A stretch of 55,742 nucleotides of DNA from Acidobacteriota bacterium (GCA_009840635.1 VXNL01000011.1:1-55742); one strand, 5' to 3'; counted from the stretch's first letter, positions 36,913-45,997 are shown. Program-made: numbers and translations. Notes: generated by a model not told the origin, from the sequence alone.

Positions 36913-39900
36913 GTGACCGACCCAAAACGGGAGGGGCAAACTCTGAAGACTTACGACCGCTTCCTGGCGCGTCGTTGCCTGTTTGGCGCAATGACGCGGG
37001 CTGCGAAGGATAGGGCGATCCGGCCGAGCCTCCTTGAATGGCTCGGGGAAGCCAGGGATGAACTCGGTGACATCGATGCGAGCTTCGTGATTGCGCCGCT
37101 CAGGGAGTCCGAGCTGGAGAGGCTCGCCCACTGGGGTCGACACCGCCTGTTCGAGCACCCTCCCAACGCTTCCCACAAGAGCCACGGCCAAAACCGGGCT
37201 GGGCTAGGGCACATCAATGCGAGCCTCGTCGGTAGTCCGCCCACAGCATCGGAATTGGAGGAATTCGCCCGCAAGGGCAAGAACCGACTATTCGACCACT
37301 CCCGGAAGAAACGCGCCCCTGTTCTGTCTAGCAAGGCAGTCACGCGGTATCTGCACTGGGCAGTTGCGGAACTCGAGCGCTCGCTCGCCGAACCGCCTGT
37401 TGGGAGCCGCGAAGCCAAGGCGACAGAGATCGTGGTGCGCCGTTTTGGTCTTGATGCGACGTGCACACTTGTCCTCGGCCTAGCCCGCCTCTTCGGCTTG
37501 GCTGGCGTCTGCGGCCAATCGAGATTCGGCGTCCCGAGTCTCTGGCACGCCATGAACCAGGTGTTGGGCGATCACATCGAGGCTTCGGCGGTCCTGCTCG
37601 GCGTGCCGCGGAGTGCCGTCGAGCGGGCCCTTCGGCGCTTGAGCGAGGTCGGCCTCTCGGATCCCACCGCTTGGGGTACGAACGCCGCCGACCCGGACGA
37701 GTACGTGGGTGGCTGGCTTGACAAGGTCTACCAGCCTGCCGTCGCCACCGAAGAGGAACTTCGGGAGCGTCTCGTCCCATTGGCGCCGCCGCCGCTACTC
37801 GACCTCGACGCCTTCGGCCATGTTGATGGAGGGGAGGCTGCGTTGCGTTTGCTCACAGCAGCCATCAAGACACGGAACGGCGTGAGATTCGTCTTCTACG
37901 GGCGAGCCGGAACCGGCAAGACAGAGTTTTCCAAGAGTCTCGCCCACGCTGCGGGCGCGCGCCTCTACGACCTGTCGGAACCCGAACCCGGGGGAATGTG
38001 CCGTGCGGAGGGGGAGGCAGTCAATCTTCAAGCAGACCGTTCGGCCGACAAACGGAACCGGCTGCGCATGGCGCTGGCCCTGCTGCGCAGTGAGCCTGGG
38101 GCGGCCATCCTGATTGATGAAGTCGAGGATGTGCTCTCGTCTGGAGAGGGAAGCCGGCGCGAGAACCATAGGTTGCTGGAAGACGCGGAGGTTCCGGTCG
38201 TTTTCACCGGAAACGATCTCTCCAGGTTTGACGAGGCGATGCTGCGCCGCTTCGATCTGACAATCCGTTTCAAGGCTCACAGCCCTACCCGCCGCCGGGA
38301 GGTCGTTCGGCGGATGCTAGAGAGCGCCGAGATCCCGAGCCTGGACGGGGAGTCTCTCGCGCGCCTTGCCTCCCGCCTGGCCGACGAACTGGAGTGCCCC
38401 CCGGGCATTATCGAACGCGCGATCCGGTCCACCGTGTTGGTCGAAGGCTCGCCAGCTGACCTCTTCCATTTCGCCGAGCGTCATGAACGGACGATCTCGA
38501 CCCACATCGCACGCCCTCGACTGGAGGCTCCGGCAAAGGCCGAGCTGCCGTGGAAGGCGTTTGCGCATCTCGGTCCGGAAGCCGAGGATGTGCGCCGCCT
38601 CCTTACCGCGGCCCTTGGCGTCCGGCGGGACAAGGCTGCGGACAGCTCCGCTATCACCTTCCTGGCCTACGGTCCTCCCGGCTGCGGGAAGACTGAATTC
38701 TGCCGGACCCTTGCCGCCGAGACCGGAGCGACGCTCTACTCCGTGGGCGGCAGGGAAATTGGACCGGACGCGCGTCTTCCGGTGCCTCGGTCGGAGAGCC
38801 TCGAATACGCCATCGAGGCGCTCGCCGATGAACCGAACGCGGTGATCCTGTTCGATGAGTTCGAGGACTTCTGCGTCCCATCCAAGCACTGGCTTAACAG
38901 CCTCGTGGAGACCACTCCGGTCCCCCTGCTGTTCACCGCCAACGACATCGACGCCCTACGCTGGAGGCCGTACTTCCTCGACCGGCTGACCGGCTCGCTC
39001 GAGTTCCACCACATGCCGCGCGGGCGCCGCGCCGACATCTTTCGCGGACTGCTGGGCGATTCAGCCGAGATGGCACCATTCGCCGAAGAACTGGCGGCCG
39101 ACCGCCGGGCGACCCCGCGCCGCGCGCGGCACGCCGAACTCGTCGCCCGCCTTGCGGGTGGCGGGGCTGACACCGCGCGGCGCGCGGTTCGCGAGAAGGC
39201 GTACCTCCTGCGGGGGAAGCGGGCGGTGGAGCCGAACGCGACAGCGAAGTACGACATCTCGCTGGTTCACGCGGACCCGGATCTGGAAGTGCTGACGGAC
39301 GAGATCGGGGCTCTGGGCTCGGAGCGCATGGGAATCCTTCTCGACGGCCCGTCGGGTAGCGGCAAGTCGGAGTACGCGAAACAACTCGCCAGGCGCATGG
39401 ATCTGGATCCGCTCCCGAAGCGCGCCTCGGAGTTGATGAGCAAGTGGGTCGGAGAAACGGAACACCAGATCGCGGGCGCGTTCGCGGAGGCCCGCGCGAC
39501 GAACAGCTTCCTGATCGTTGACGAGGCGGACTCGTTTCTCGCGGACCGGCGCGACGCGTTTCGGAACTGGGAAATCAGCATGGTGAACGAGATGCTGAGC
39601 CAGCTCGAAAGCCACGACCTCCCCTACGCGTTCACCACGAACCTGGCGGACCGCCTCGACCCCGCGGTGGCTCGCCGCTTTCTCTTCCGGGCGACGTTCA
39701 AGTTCCTTGACGAAGCCCGCGTCGTCCGGGCTTGGGAGTTCTTCTTCGATGGCGAGTGTCCGGCTCAGGTGCGCAGCCTCACGCGCCTCGTTCCGGCCGA
39801 CTTCGCGCTCGTTCACGAGCGCGCCGAGAAGCTCCGGTTTCTTGATGATCCGGCGCGGCTCGCCGACGACCTCGCCACTCAGTGCCGGGACAAGAGCCGA

Positions 39901-39927
39901 CCCGGTGCGGTCGGCTTTGGGTCATGA
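36913..39927 (+). CDS. Triple AAA+ ATPase (1004 aa)
   Basis: A 1004-residue cytosolic protein starting at GTG 36913. Residues 1-290 are a helical N-terminal region. Three AAA+ modules follow. Module 1: Walker A GRAGTGKT (Lys336), Walker B ILIDEVED (Asp402, Glu403), and AMLRRFDL. Module 2: GPPGCGKT (Lys593), ILFDEFED (Asp648, Glu649), and FLDRL. Module 3: GPSGSGKS (Lys818), LIVDEADSF (Asp870, Glu871), and LDPAVARRF. Module 3 is closest to the COG0464 (SpoVK/Ycf46/Vps4-like) group; modules 1 and 2 resemble each other. No nuclease or protease domain is fused. Function is unknown; a remodelling ATPase of a defence or conflict system is an inference from island context. Confidence 0.88.
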   Translation: MTDPKREGQTLKTYDRFLARRCLFGAMTRAAKDRAIRPSLLEWLGEARDELGDIDASFVIAPLRESELERLAHWGRHRLFEHPPNASHKSHGQNRAGLGHINASLVGSPPTASELEEFARKGKNRLFDHSRKKRAPVLSSKAVTRYLHWAVAELERSLAEPPVGSREAKATEIVVRRFGLDATCTLVLGLARLFGLAGVCGQSRFGVPSLWHAMNQVLGDHIEASAVLLGVPRSAVERALRRLSEVGLSDPTAWGTNAADPDEYVGGWLDKVYQPAVATEEELRERLVPLAPPPLLDLDAFGHVDGGEAALRLLTAAIKTRNGVRFVFYGRAGTGKTEFSKSLAHAAGARLYDLSEPEPGGMCRAEGEAVNLQADRSADKRNRLRMALALLRSEPGAAILIDEVEDVLSSGEGSRRENHRLLEDAEVPVVFTGNDLSRFDEAMLRRFDLTIRFKAHSPTRRREVVRRMLESAEIPSLDGESLARLASRLADELECPPGIIERAIRSTVLVEGSPADLFHFAERHERTISTHIARPRLEAPAKAELPWKAFAHLGPEAEDVRRLLTAALGVRRDKAADSSAITFLAYGPPGCGKTEFCRTLAAETGATLYSVGGREIGPDARLPVPRSESLEYAIEALADEPNAVILFDEFEDFCVPSKHWLNSLVETTPVPLLFTANDIDALRWRPYFLDRLTGSLEFHHMPRGRRADIFRGLLGDSAEMAPFAEELAADRRATPRRARHAELVARLAGGGADTARRAVREKAYLLRGKRAVEPNATAKYDISLVHADPDLEVLTDEIGALGSERMGILLDGPSGSGKSEYAKQLARRMDLDPLPKRASELMSKWVGETEHQIAGAFAEARATNSFLIVDEADSFLADRRDAFRNWEISMVNEMLSQLESHDLPYAFTTNLADRLDPAVARRFLFRATFKFLDEARVVRAWEFFFDGECPAQVRSLTRLVPADFALVHERAEKLRFLDDPARLADDLATQCRDKSRPGAVGFGS

Positions 39928-40055
39928 CCCTGATGGGCACCCTGGCGGCGCGCTCCGACAATGACGGAGAAAGATGCTAGACGGCCCTCGAGCGTCCGGA
40001 GTTCCTGCGCGGTCCTATAGGAACAGGGAATGTCGATCTAATCCCGATCCGCTGC

Positions 40056-41234
40056 CTACCGACTCATAGCCTGCCGCAAAGCGCCGATTTCGCCACGATG
40101 AAACAGGATTCCAAGCCCTTCGCGTGACACGTCCCAGAGGCGTTTAACTTGATCCTCGCCCGTGGTGATGCCCTGAAGAAGTGTCGCCAAGGGCCGGCGG
40201 AGGTGAATCGGGTGCCACTTGTTGGGGTCCTTACACTCCTCAAGGTGATTCCAGAACTGCCACCGGCACCCGTCGAACGGGGCGTCGGCGTCGGCAAGCT
40301 GGCCTTGCCTGACCAGCTCCCTCAGTCGTACCACAAGCGCCTTGTAGTGCTCATCCTCAGGATACCGTTTATGGAACTCGTCACCGAAGTCCATGATTAT
40401 AGAGAAGTCCGGCCCTAGCTCGGGGTCGCTCGGCTTCGTACGGTGGTCTCGGCCGTCAACAAGAACGCCAACGAAGATCCCCGGGCTCCACGACTCCAAA
40501 AGGTCCACACCTATCCTGCCATCCCGGTGCTTTGCTCGCCCGCGCCCGGAGGAGCGATGGAGAGGATTCTCGTGGATGTCATCCGGGCTGATTCCCGGCA
40601 GGCTATCCCAAGGCTTCCTCGCCAAGCATTGCGCGAACCCATAGAGCGTGTTCTCTGAGGCGCGCGCTTTATCCAAGTACGGCAGTACGGTCAGGTCGAG
40701 TTCCTTCATCGGTCCGAGCCCTTCGCTGTCCAGGAGGTCCAGAAAGCAGGATGCGACAAACTCCTCCTTGGCACAGGCCTTCTTCGATTCTTTGACGAAC
40801 CCATAGACCTGCCTCCAGGGTAGTTCGATGTCCGCTTCGGTATTGAAGGGTGGGTCGTCCGCAGCAATGACAACAATCGCGTGCCCGCGTGAGTACTTTG
40901 CCTTCGCGCGCCGCTTGTAGCGGCCTATCTGGGCTGGGTCTACCTTGTTGGCACCCCTTTTGTGTTCGAACAGTATGGCTGCATCGCCATCCAAACATCC
41001 CATGTCCGGTCGCTTGCCAGAGAGATTTACTTGGGTCTCCCATACGGAATGTTCCGTCACCGGGACGCAAACTCCGCGGGCGCGCAATTTGTCGCGAATA
41101 CACTCGCGGAATTGAGTTCCCAGCGACGTGTTCTGCAGCGTCCAAGCCAAGGCGTTGGTGATGAAATCCTCCAACGGGGCGCGCTTTCCCTCGCCGCTTC
41201 GCGGTCGGAGTTCGGACAACAGGTCATGTCGCAT
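40056..41234 (-). CDS. PD-(D/E)XK nuclease-family protein (392 aa)
   Basis: A 392-residue protein starting at ATG 41234. The N-terminal nuclease core has Glu22 in LEDFITNALAWTLQ, Asp77 in GKRPDMGCLDGD and Glu90-His-Lys92 in ILFEHKRG, a complete PD-(D/E)XK active site, followed by IGRYKRRAKAKY and a strand IVVIAADDP. The C-terminal 250 residues form a separate domain with PGIFVGVLVDGRDH and WQFWNHLEECKDP, of unknown type. It lies convergent to the triple-AAA+ gene, 128 bases between stops, so they may be a functional pair. The DNA or RNA target is unknown. Confidence 0.78.
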   Translation of the reverse strand: MRHDLLSELRPRSGEGKRAPLEDFITNALAWTLQNTSLGTQFRECIRDKLRARGVCVPVTEHSVWETQVNLSGKRPDMGCLDGDAAILFEHKRGANKVDPAQIGRYKRRAKAKYSRGHAIVVIAADDPPFNTEADIELPWRQVYGFVKESKKACAKEEFVASCFLDLLDSEGLGPMKELDLTVLPYLDKARASENTLYGFAQCLARKPWDSLPGISPDDIHENPLHRSSGRGRAKHRDGRIGVDLLESWSPGIFVGVLVDGRDHRTKPSDPELGPDFSIIMDFGDEFHKRYPEDEHYKALVVRLRELVRQGQLADADAPFDGCRWQFWNHLEECKDPNKWHPIHLRRPLATLLQGITTGEDQVKRLWDVSREGLGILFHRGEIGALRQAMSR

Positions 41235-41440
41235 CGGACAAAATGTCGGCGAGGAAAGTCGGGGTGCGGATGCTGAGTCCGTCGGCCCTTGCGCCTGCGC
41301 GTTAATCGTATCCCTGTGTTCCCGCGCAGGCCCAGAACTGACCGCAAGAACCCATCCGCGAGGGGGGCCTCGGCGGGGCCAGAGCAGCTCATCGTATCCC
41401 ATAAACGGCAGGGAATCAAAGGTTTACGCATGCGAAGTTG

Positions 41441-41524
41441 GCGGACCCCCTTCGAACGCCCGGCTCCCGCGCCGCTACCGGAGCCGCGCACGGACGGGGG
41501 CGCAGCCCCCGAACCCCCGCACCG
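41441..41524 (+). repeat. GC-rich island repeat, copy C (partial)
   Basis: Carries the inner part of copy A: CCCCCTTCGAACGCCCGGCT, CGCCGCTACCGGAGC and the palindrome GGGGGCGCAGCCCCC with the CCGCACCG end; the outer GTGTACA part is missing. It lies in a 602-base gap (41235-41836). The rest of the gap holds no gene I can support. Confidence 0.7.
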
Positions 41525-41836
41525 TTGTGGTCCCACGCGTCCCGTGGGCGAACCGTGCCGCCGTCGCCTCGACGGAAGACCTCCACGAGGTCTAGAACGC
41601 CCTCGGGGAGGACCCGCGCACCCGCTGGCAACCCATCGAGTGCTCGCTGTCCGTTGAGTTCGCGCCCGAAGTAGGACAGCGACCGGAGTACTCCCCGGCG
41701 ATGAGAACAGGCAAGAGCCTTGCGGAGATTGGCGGAGGCGGCTAAATAGGAGAGTGGTCTCGGCCGTGAGGAACAGCTTCGGCACACCCGTTGCTGATTG
41801 CTTCTGATCGGGCGAAGGCCTGGAAGGGAAAACCAT

Positions 41837-42280
41837 ATGAGACCCATCAACCACTGGCGCTTGATCGCGGCGGCACTGTTGTTCTGCGGAGGGCTCTGGG
41901 CCGCGTGCCAGTCCCAAAACCCAGCCACCGCGCCGGCTGCTGACGCGGCCACGGCGTCAGCAGGGGACGAAGGAGGCGATGTCATCACAGATGTCGTGAT
42001 CGCCCAGGCTCTGGCGCGCCTTCACGCCGCCATTGCGGACATGAAGGAGCGGGGCGTTCCTGACAACTTGATCGCGGAGCGTCAGGCTCAGGTCGAGGCA
42101 ATGCTCGAGGCGGCGCGCAACGGGACGTGGGAACCACCCCGCACTCCAGAGGAGTACATGGCGGCATTCGAGGAAATCATCAGCCGCTCGATCGAGCGCC
42201 GGTTCGTCACGGCCACCGAAGGTGCGCGGATGCTCGAGCAATACGAAGAGGCGCACAAGGCCCGGGAGAACCGGCATTGA
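41837..42280 (+). CDS. Lipoprotein (147 aa) coupled to six-cysteine miniprotein
   Basis: ATG 41837 follows a GGAAGGGAAAA ribosome-binding region and starts a lipoprotein signal with lipobox LWAAC (Cys24). A low-complexity Ala/Thr linker precedes a helical domain (IAQALARLHAAIADMKERGV, LIAERQAQVEAMLEAARNG, YMAAFEEIISRSIERRF). No enzyme motif is visible. Its stop overlaps the TTG start of the next gene by four bases, so both are made together and both are exported. It could anchor, fold or neutralise the small Cys-rich partner (inference). Confidence 0.72.
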   Translation: MRPINHWRLIAAALLFCGGLWAACQSQNPATAPAADAATASAGDEGGDVITDVVIAQALARLHAAIADMKERGVPDNLIAERQAQVEAMLEAARNGTWEPPRTPEEYMAAFEEIISRSIERRFVTATEGARMLEQYEEAHKARENRH

Positions 42281-42510
42281 GCAGGAGACTCGCCTTCCTT
42301 GTCCTACTGGCGGCGTTGCTCTCGTTGGCGATCCCCGCGACCGCTGAGACAGATGCCGAGAAAGACTGCACGTGGGAGGCGCTCATGTGCATCCAGTCCG
42401 TGTGGAATGAGTACTACGACTGCCACGCGAGCGGGGGGAGCAATTGCGCCGGCGTACGGGACTTCCAGCTCGAGGTCTGCATCATGATGTTCGAGTGGTG
42501 TGACGCCTGA
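42277..42510 (+). CDS. Secreted six-cysteine miniprotein (77 aa)
   Basis: The TTG start at 42277 overlaps the lipoprotein stop. A signal peptide (LAFLVLLAALLSLAIPATA) leaves a mature chain of about 54 residues with six cysteines at positions 31, 38, 49, 57, 68 and 75. The spacing C-x6-C-x10-C-x7-C-x10-C-x6-C is symmetrical and suggests a helical hairpin held by three disulfides. I do not recognise the family. Possible roles are a secreted effector, inhibitor or binding peptide. Confidence 0.65.
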   Translation: MSRRLAFLVLLAALLSLAIPATAETDAEKDCTWEALMCIQSVWNEYYDCHASGGSNCAGVRDFQLEVCIMMFEWCDA

Positions 42511-42644
42511 CGCTACGGATCCCTCCGCGGTCGGGTTAGCCCGTGAGGCCCCGAATCAACAGGCACACACGTTGGAAACAGAGACCCGACGCTGACTTCG
42601 ATTGCGGCGCGCAACTCACGATGCACGGTCGACTCTCGCCCGGA

Positions 42645-44384
42645 TCATGCGTGCGAATCCACCGCCACCGTCACGATGTCGACGCTGTGATACTTCCGGT
42701 GACGGACCGTCCGGGCGTAGTGCCGTAGGAGCCGAAGCGAAACGTCTTCTTCTCTTGGAGTGCCCGCGGGGCCAGCCAGGAGCGCCAGTTGATCTTCGAT
42801 GTTGGTGTCCCCGGCGGCGACGACGAACTCCAACTCCGTGGAACCCGATCCCGCCCGAGCGGTCAGCCGCAAACTGGACGATGCGGTCTTGTCGCGGGAG
42901 CCCACCTCTCCGAGCAACAGTAGGAGTACCTCCTCGGCTACACCGACCAGCCGATCTTTGGATCGGTCGCCCCACCCACTGCGATCGGCCAATCGGCTCA
43001 GGAACGCTTCGATCCTTGGTGCTGCGTCCGCGTCAAGCACTGTCGTCAAGTGCCTCGGGCGGGGGCCGGTAAGCTCGACGAACCCGGTACAGACGAGGGC
43101 GGTGAGCGCACCGACGCTGATGCCGTCAGTGAGCAGCGTCACCCACAAGCTCGAAGAGTCCCCGGGGACAATGGCTCCCTGTCCGAAACCGACTCCCATC
43201 CAGAACGAGATTCCGATGATCGTGGCCCGCCGCAGATTCATCCCTTCCGATACGGCCATTTCCACGCCGCCGACAAACAGGAGTCCGAAGAGCACGACCA
43301 AATAGGCGGAAATCACCGCGTCCGGGACCGAGAGGAGGACCGCCACCACCTTGGGGCAGAACGCAAGCGCGAGCAGGACGGCACCGATGCAGACGCCGAC
43401 CCTGCGGGCCGCTACACCCGTGAGATGGACCGCTGAAGCACTCGCGGAATAGGCGACGTTCGGCATCACTCCGGCAACCGCACAGAGCAGATTCCCGACG
43501 CCGGAGGCTGCCACGGCGCCTTCCGCTACCCGGTAGTCCGGCGCCCGGGCCGTTCTCCACGATGCGGCCTGGAGCGCGGTGGCGTCTCCAATCGTCTTCA
43601 TCGTGTTCACCAGCGCCACGAAGAGGAACGCGGGAAGGAGGGCCCAGAACCGCGGTCCGAAGCTCGGAGCGACTGCCGGCCAACCCGCGGTCGGCACTCC
43701 CACCCAGTCGGCGGCCGCCACCCGACCGAAGTCGTGGAGGTCCAGCGGTATCGAGGCGAGCGATCCGGCGGCGATCCCGATCAGAGGAGCCCAAATCCGG
43801 ATGGCGGCGCTGCCTCGCAGGGTGAGGACCGTGATTACAAGGAGCGTGACCGCGAAACACACCGAAACGGCGTGCCCGGGAGTGTCCGGCGGCGTGTTCC
43901 CCAGCATCGCGAACGCGATGGGCAGGACCGCAGCTGGAATCAGCATGATGATCGTGCCGCACACCGTCGGCGTGAGAAGCCGACGGAGACCGGACAGCCG
44001 GTTCGCAAGCGCGATCTGGAGGCACGAAGAGGCCAGTACCAAGCTGGCCAGCAACCCCGGACCCCCGAGGCGCAGCGCGGTGGCCGAGGCGGCGATGAAC
44101 GACCCGGAGCTCACCATCGCCATCGCGTGTCCGGCGCCCAGACGACCAACGCGGACGGACTGGAGCACCGTCGTCAGACCGCCCACCACCAAAGCGGCGA
44201 ACACCGCCCAAATGACATAGGGTTCGCCGGCACTCCCGGTGCGGGCCGTGATCACCGAGACTACAACGGTGCCAACCAGAACGGGGACGGCCGACTGCAA
44301 GCCCAAAGCGACCGAGAGTGGCCATCCGGGTTTCTCGTTAGGCTCGTACCGAATCCGCGGCGTTCCAGCCGTGTTCTCGCGCAT
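42645..44384 (-). CDS. NCS2-family nucleobase permease fused to an ATPase-like C-terminal domain
   Basis: A 579-residue membrane transporter of the xanthine/uracil permease (NCS2) family, with about 12-14 helices over residues 20-430 and the motifs GAGHAMAMVSSGSFIAA, GDATALQAASWRTARAP and VAASGVGNLLCAVAGVMPN. From about residue 440 a soluble domain follows (SKDRLVGVAEEVLLLLLGEV, DVSLRLLRHYARTVRHRKYH, VDIVTVAVD) that resembles anti-sigma-type HATPase domains but lacks the usual N-box Asn. It probably imports purines or urate with H+ or Na+. ATG 44384 is preferred; a GTG precedes it by one codon. Confidence 0.82.
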   Translation of the reverse strand: MRENTAGTPRIRYEPNEKPGWPLSVALGLQSAVPVLVGTVVVSVITARTGSAGEPYVIWAVFAALVVGGLTTVLQSVRVGRLGAGHAMAMVSSGSFIAASATALRLGGPGLLASLVLASSCLQIALANRLSGLRRLLTPTVCGTIIMLIPAAVLPIAFAMLGNTPPDTPGHAVSVCFAVTLLVITVLTLRGSAAIRIWAPLIGIAAGSLASIPLDLHDFGRVAAADWVGVPTAGWPAVAPSFGPRFWALLPAFLFVALVNTMKTIGDATALQAASWRTARAPDYRVAEGAVAASGVGNLLCAVAGVMPNVAYSASASAVHLTGVAARRVGVCIGAVLLALAFCPKVVAVLLSVPDAVISAYLVVLFGLLFVGGVEMAVSEGMNLRRATIIGISFWMGVGFGQGAIVPGDSSSLWVTLLTDGISVGALTALVCTGFVELTGPRPRHLTTVLDADAAPRIEAFLSRLADRSGWGDRSKDRLVGVAEEVLLLLLGEVGSRDKTASSSLRLTARAGSGSTELEFVVAAGDTNIEDQLALLAGPAGTPREEDVSLRLLRHYARTVRHRKYHSVDIVTVAVDSHA

Positions 44385-44559
44385 CACGATCGGCCGGTCT
44401 GCGGTCCGCTCACATCCAGCGCTTCAGCAGTTTGCCGTAGGGATACACGTCCACCTCCAACCCGGAGCCGATTACCTATCATAGGGACATGCCGACGATG
44501 GTTCGCCGAGTCGTTCGTCACCTCACGCGGTCGCCCCACCCCTCGCTCCGATCCGACGC

Positions 44560-45171
44560 GTGAGGCCCGCCGTGTACGGGATCGTGCTGTTTGGTTTGGT
44601 GGTCGCCTTCTACGGACTGATGGTGGCGCGTCCCCTGCTCGTACGCCGCAGAATCGGCCGTTCTCCGATCCGGTCCGGCAAAGCCGGGCCGGAGGTCATG
44701 GGCCGGGTGGTGATCGCCCGGGCGTTCGTGATCATCTTCGTTGGGGCCGTGTGTGCTTTCGCTCCCGCCCTCAAGCCCTACCTGATCCCAGTTCCTTACC
44801 TGGAATTCGAGGCCTGCCAGGCGTTCGGCGCGTTCCTCAGCGGCGCGGCGATCGTCTGGGCAGCCGTCGCCCAAGCCCAAATGGGCACCTCGTTCCGGAT
44901 CGGACACGACCCCTCCGAAAGAACGAGATTGGTCCGCACGGGTCTCTTCGCACGCGTGCGCCATCCGGTCTATTTCGGGATCGGGATGGCCAACATCGGG
45001 TTCTTCCTCATGGCTCCGAACGCGCTGATGGTGGGAGCGTTGGCGGCCACCCTGGTGAGCCTCGCCTTCCAAGCCCAGCGCGAGGAGGATTTCCTCCTCC
45101 GCACACAGCCCGATTACGCCGAATACTGCTCCAGAGTGCGTCGCTGGGTCCCCTCGCTCGCCCGCTCGTGA
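44560..45171 (+). CDS. ICMT/PEMT-like membrane methyltransferase
   Basis: A 203-residue integral membrane protein starting at GTG 44560 with four to five hydrophobic segments. The C-terminal signature of isoprenylcysteine carboxyl methyltransferase and phospholipid methyltransferase-like proteins is present: LVRTGLFARVRHPVYFGIGM, then QREEDFLLRTQPDYAEYCSR and VRRWVPSL. Such proteins methylate membrane-bound thiols or lipids with S-adenosylmethionine. The true substrate is not readable. It is divergent from the permease gene. Confidence 0.8.
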   Translation: MRPAVYGIVLFGLVVAFYGLMVARPLLVRRRIGRSPIRSGKAGPEVMGRVVIARAFVIIFVGAVCAFAPALKPYLIPVPYLEFEACQAFGAFLSGAAIVWAAVAQAQMGTSFRIGHDPSERTRLVRTGLFARVRHPVYFGIGMANIGFFLMAPNALMVGALAATLVSLAFQAQREEDFLLRTQPDYAEYCSRVRRWVPSLARS

Positions 45172-45190
45172 ACCTCGACCCGGAAACCAC

Positions 45191-45568
45191 TCAGTCCACA
45201 CTGGTGATTCGCCACGCGCCATCCATCATCGCCAGATCGTGGCCCCACTCGTGGGACCCTGCATCGCCGAAGGCCAGCCAGACCGCCACGCGGGCGGTGT
45301 CGCCCCGAACTAGCTCTCGCAGGATTTCGACGCCGACGAGGCCCCCCCTGGCACTCACTCCCTGAACCACCGCGTCACAGATCTCCGCAGCGGTTCCCCC
45401 TGTCACGAACTCTCCGCCCATCATCGCCGTCGCCTCGCCGCAATCGCCTTCATTGATCAACCGATAGAACTCCTCGACCGTCTCTGCGGGTCCGGCGGGG
45501 GCGGCGCTCCCGCACCCGGAAGCGAGGGAAAACGCGAGGAGCACGTAAAGGACGTGGCATCGGACCAT
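45191..45568 (-). CDS. Small NTF2/DUF4878-like lipoprotein
   Basis: A 125-residue lipoprotein with lipobox LASGC (Cys19). The mature domain begins AETVEEFYRLINEGDCGEAT, a cone-like helix pattern typical of SnoaL/DUF4878 lipoproteins, and ends with alternating strands (DTARVAVWLAF, WRITSVD). Such proteins are usually periplasmic ligand-binding or unknown. Two further Cys in the mature domain (EGDC and EIC) may form a disulfide. It is convergent with the methyltransferase gene. Confidence 0.7.
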   Translation of the reverse strand: MVRCHVLYVLLAFSLASGCGSAAPAGPAETVEEFYRLINEGDCGEATAMMGGEFVTGGTAAEICDAVVQGVSARGGLVGVEILRELVRGDTARVAVWLAFGDAGSHEWGHDLAMMDGAWRITSVD

Positions 45569-45671
45569 GACGGTGTCCTCCCGAGGGTCGGGGAGGCGAA
45601 CATAGCACTCTGTTGGCCCAGGAAACTACGCAAGAGACATACTCGGCGTCATGGAGGCTCCGTATTGCGCC

Positions 45672-45997
45672 CTATCGCCATACTATTTGCGCCAATCGGG
45701 GCGTTCTCCCTCGTTTAGGGTGACGCGAGCTGGCTGTTCGAACACGCGCGCGAGACGACGGGGAAGGGCCGGGTCGCCGCGTTAGTTGCCACTCATCCCG
45801 CTTCTGGCTCGTTAGTGCCTCGACTCGCTGCTCCAACTCTGCCTGTGTGGCCTCGTATGCTTGCTGTGATGCCGCATAGGCGTCACCGGCAGCCTCACAC
45901 CTTGCAAGGGCCTCCTCAGCCGGACTGCGGCGCAAGCGGCCAAGGTGGTGGCAGACAGGAACGCCCCTACCAGACGCTCGTATCGTGTTGGTCTCAT
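45672..45997 (-). pseudogene. Frameshifted small coiled-coil lipoprotein
   Basis: ATG 45997 begins MRPTRYERLVGAFLSATTLAACAA, a lipoprotein signal with lipobox LAAC, but this frame then becomes Arg-rich. A different frame from about 45925 reads RSPAEEALARCEAAGDAYAA and QQAYEATQAELEQRVEAL, a good coiled coil. A one-base change near 45918-45930 would join the two into a normal lipoprotein of about 105 residues. The shift may be a mutation or an assembly error. Confidence 0.55.

Noticed and set aside
34001..41524. GC-rich island repeats as integron attC sites
   Set aside because: The hairpin is short and perfect, the copies are in both orientations, and no RYYYAAC/GTTRRRY core pair or IntI-type integrase is present.
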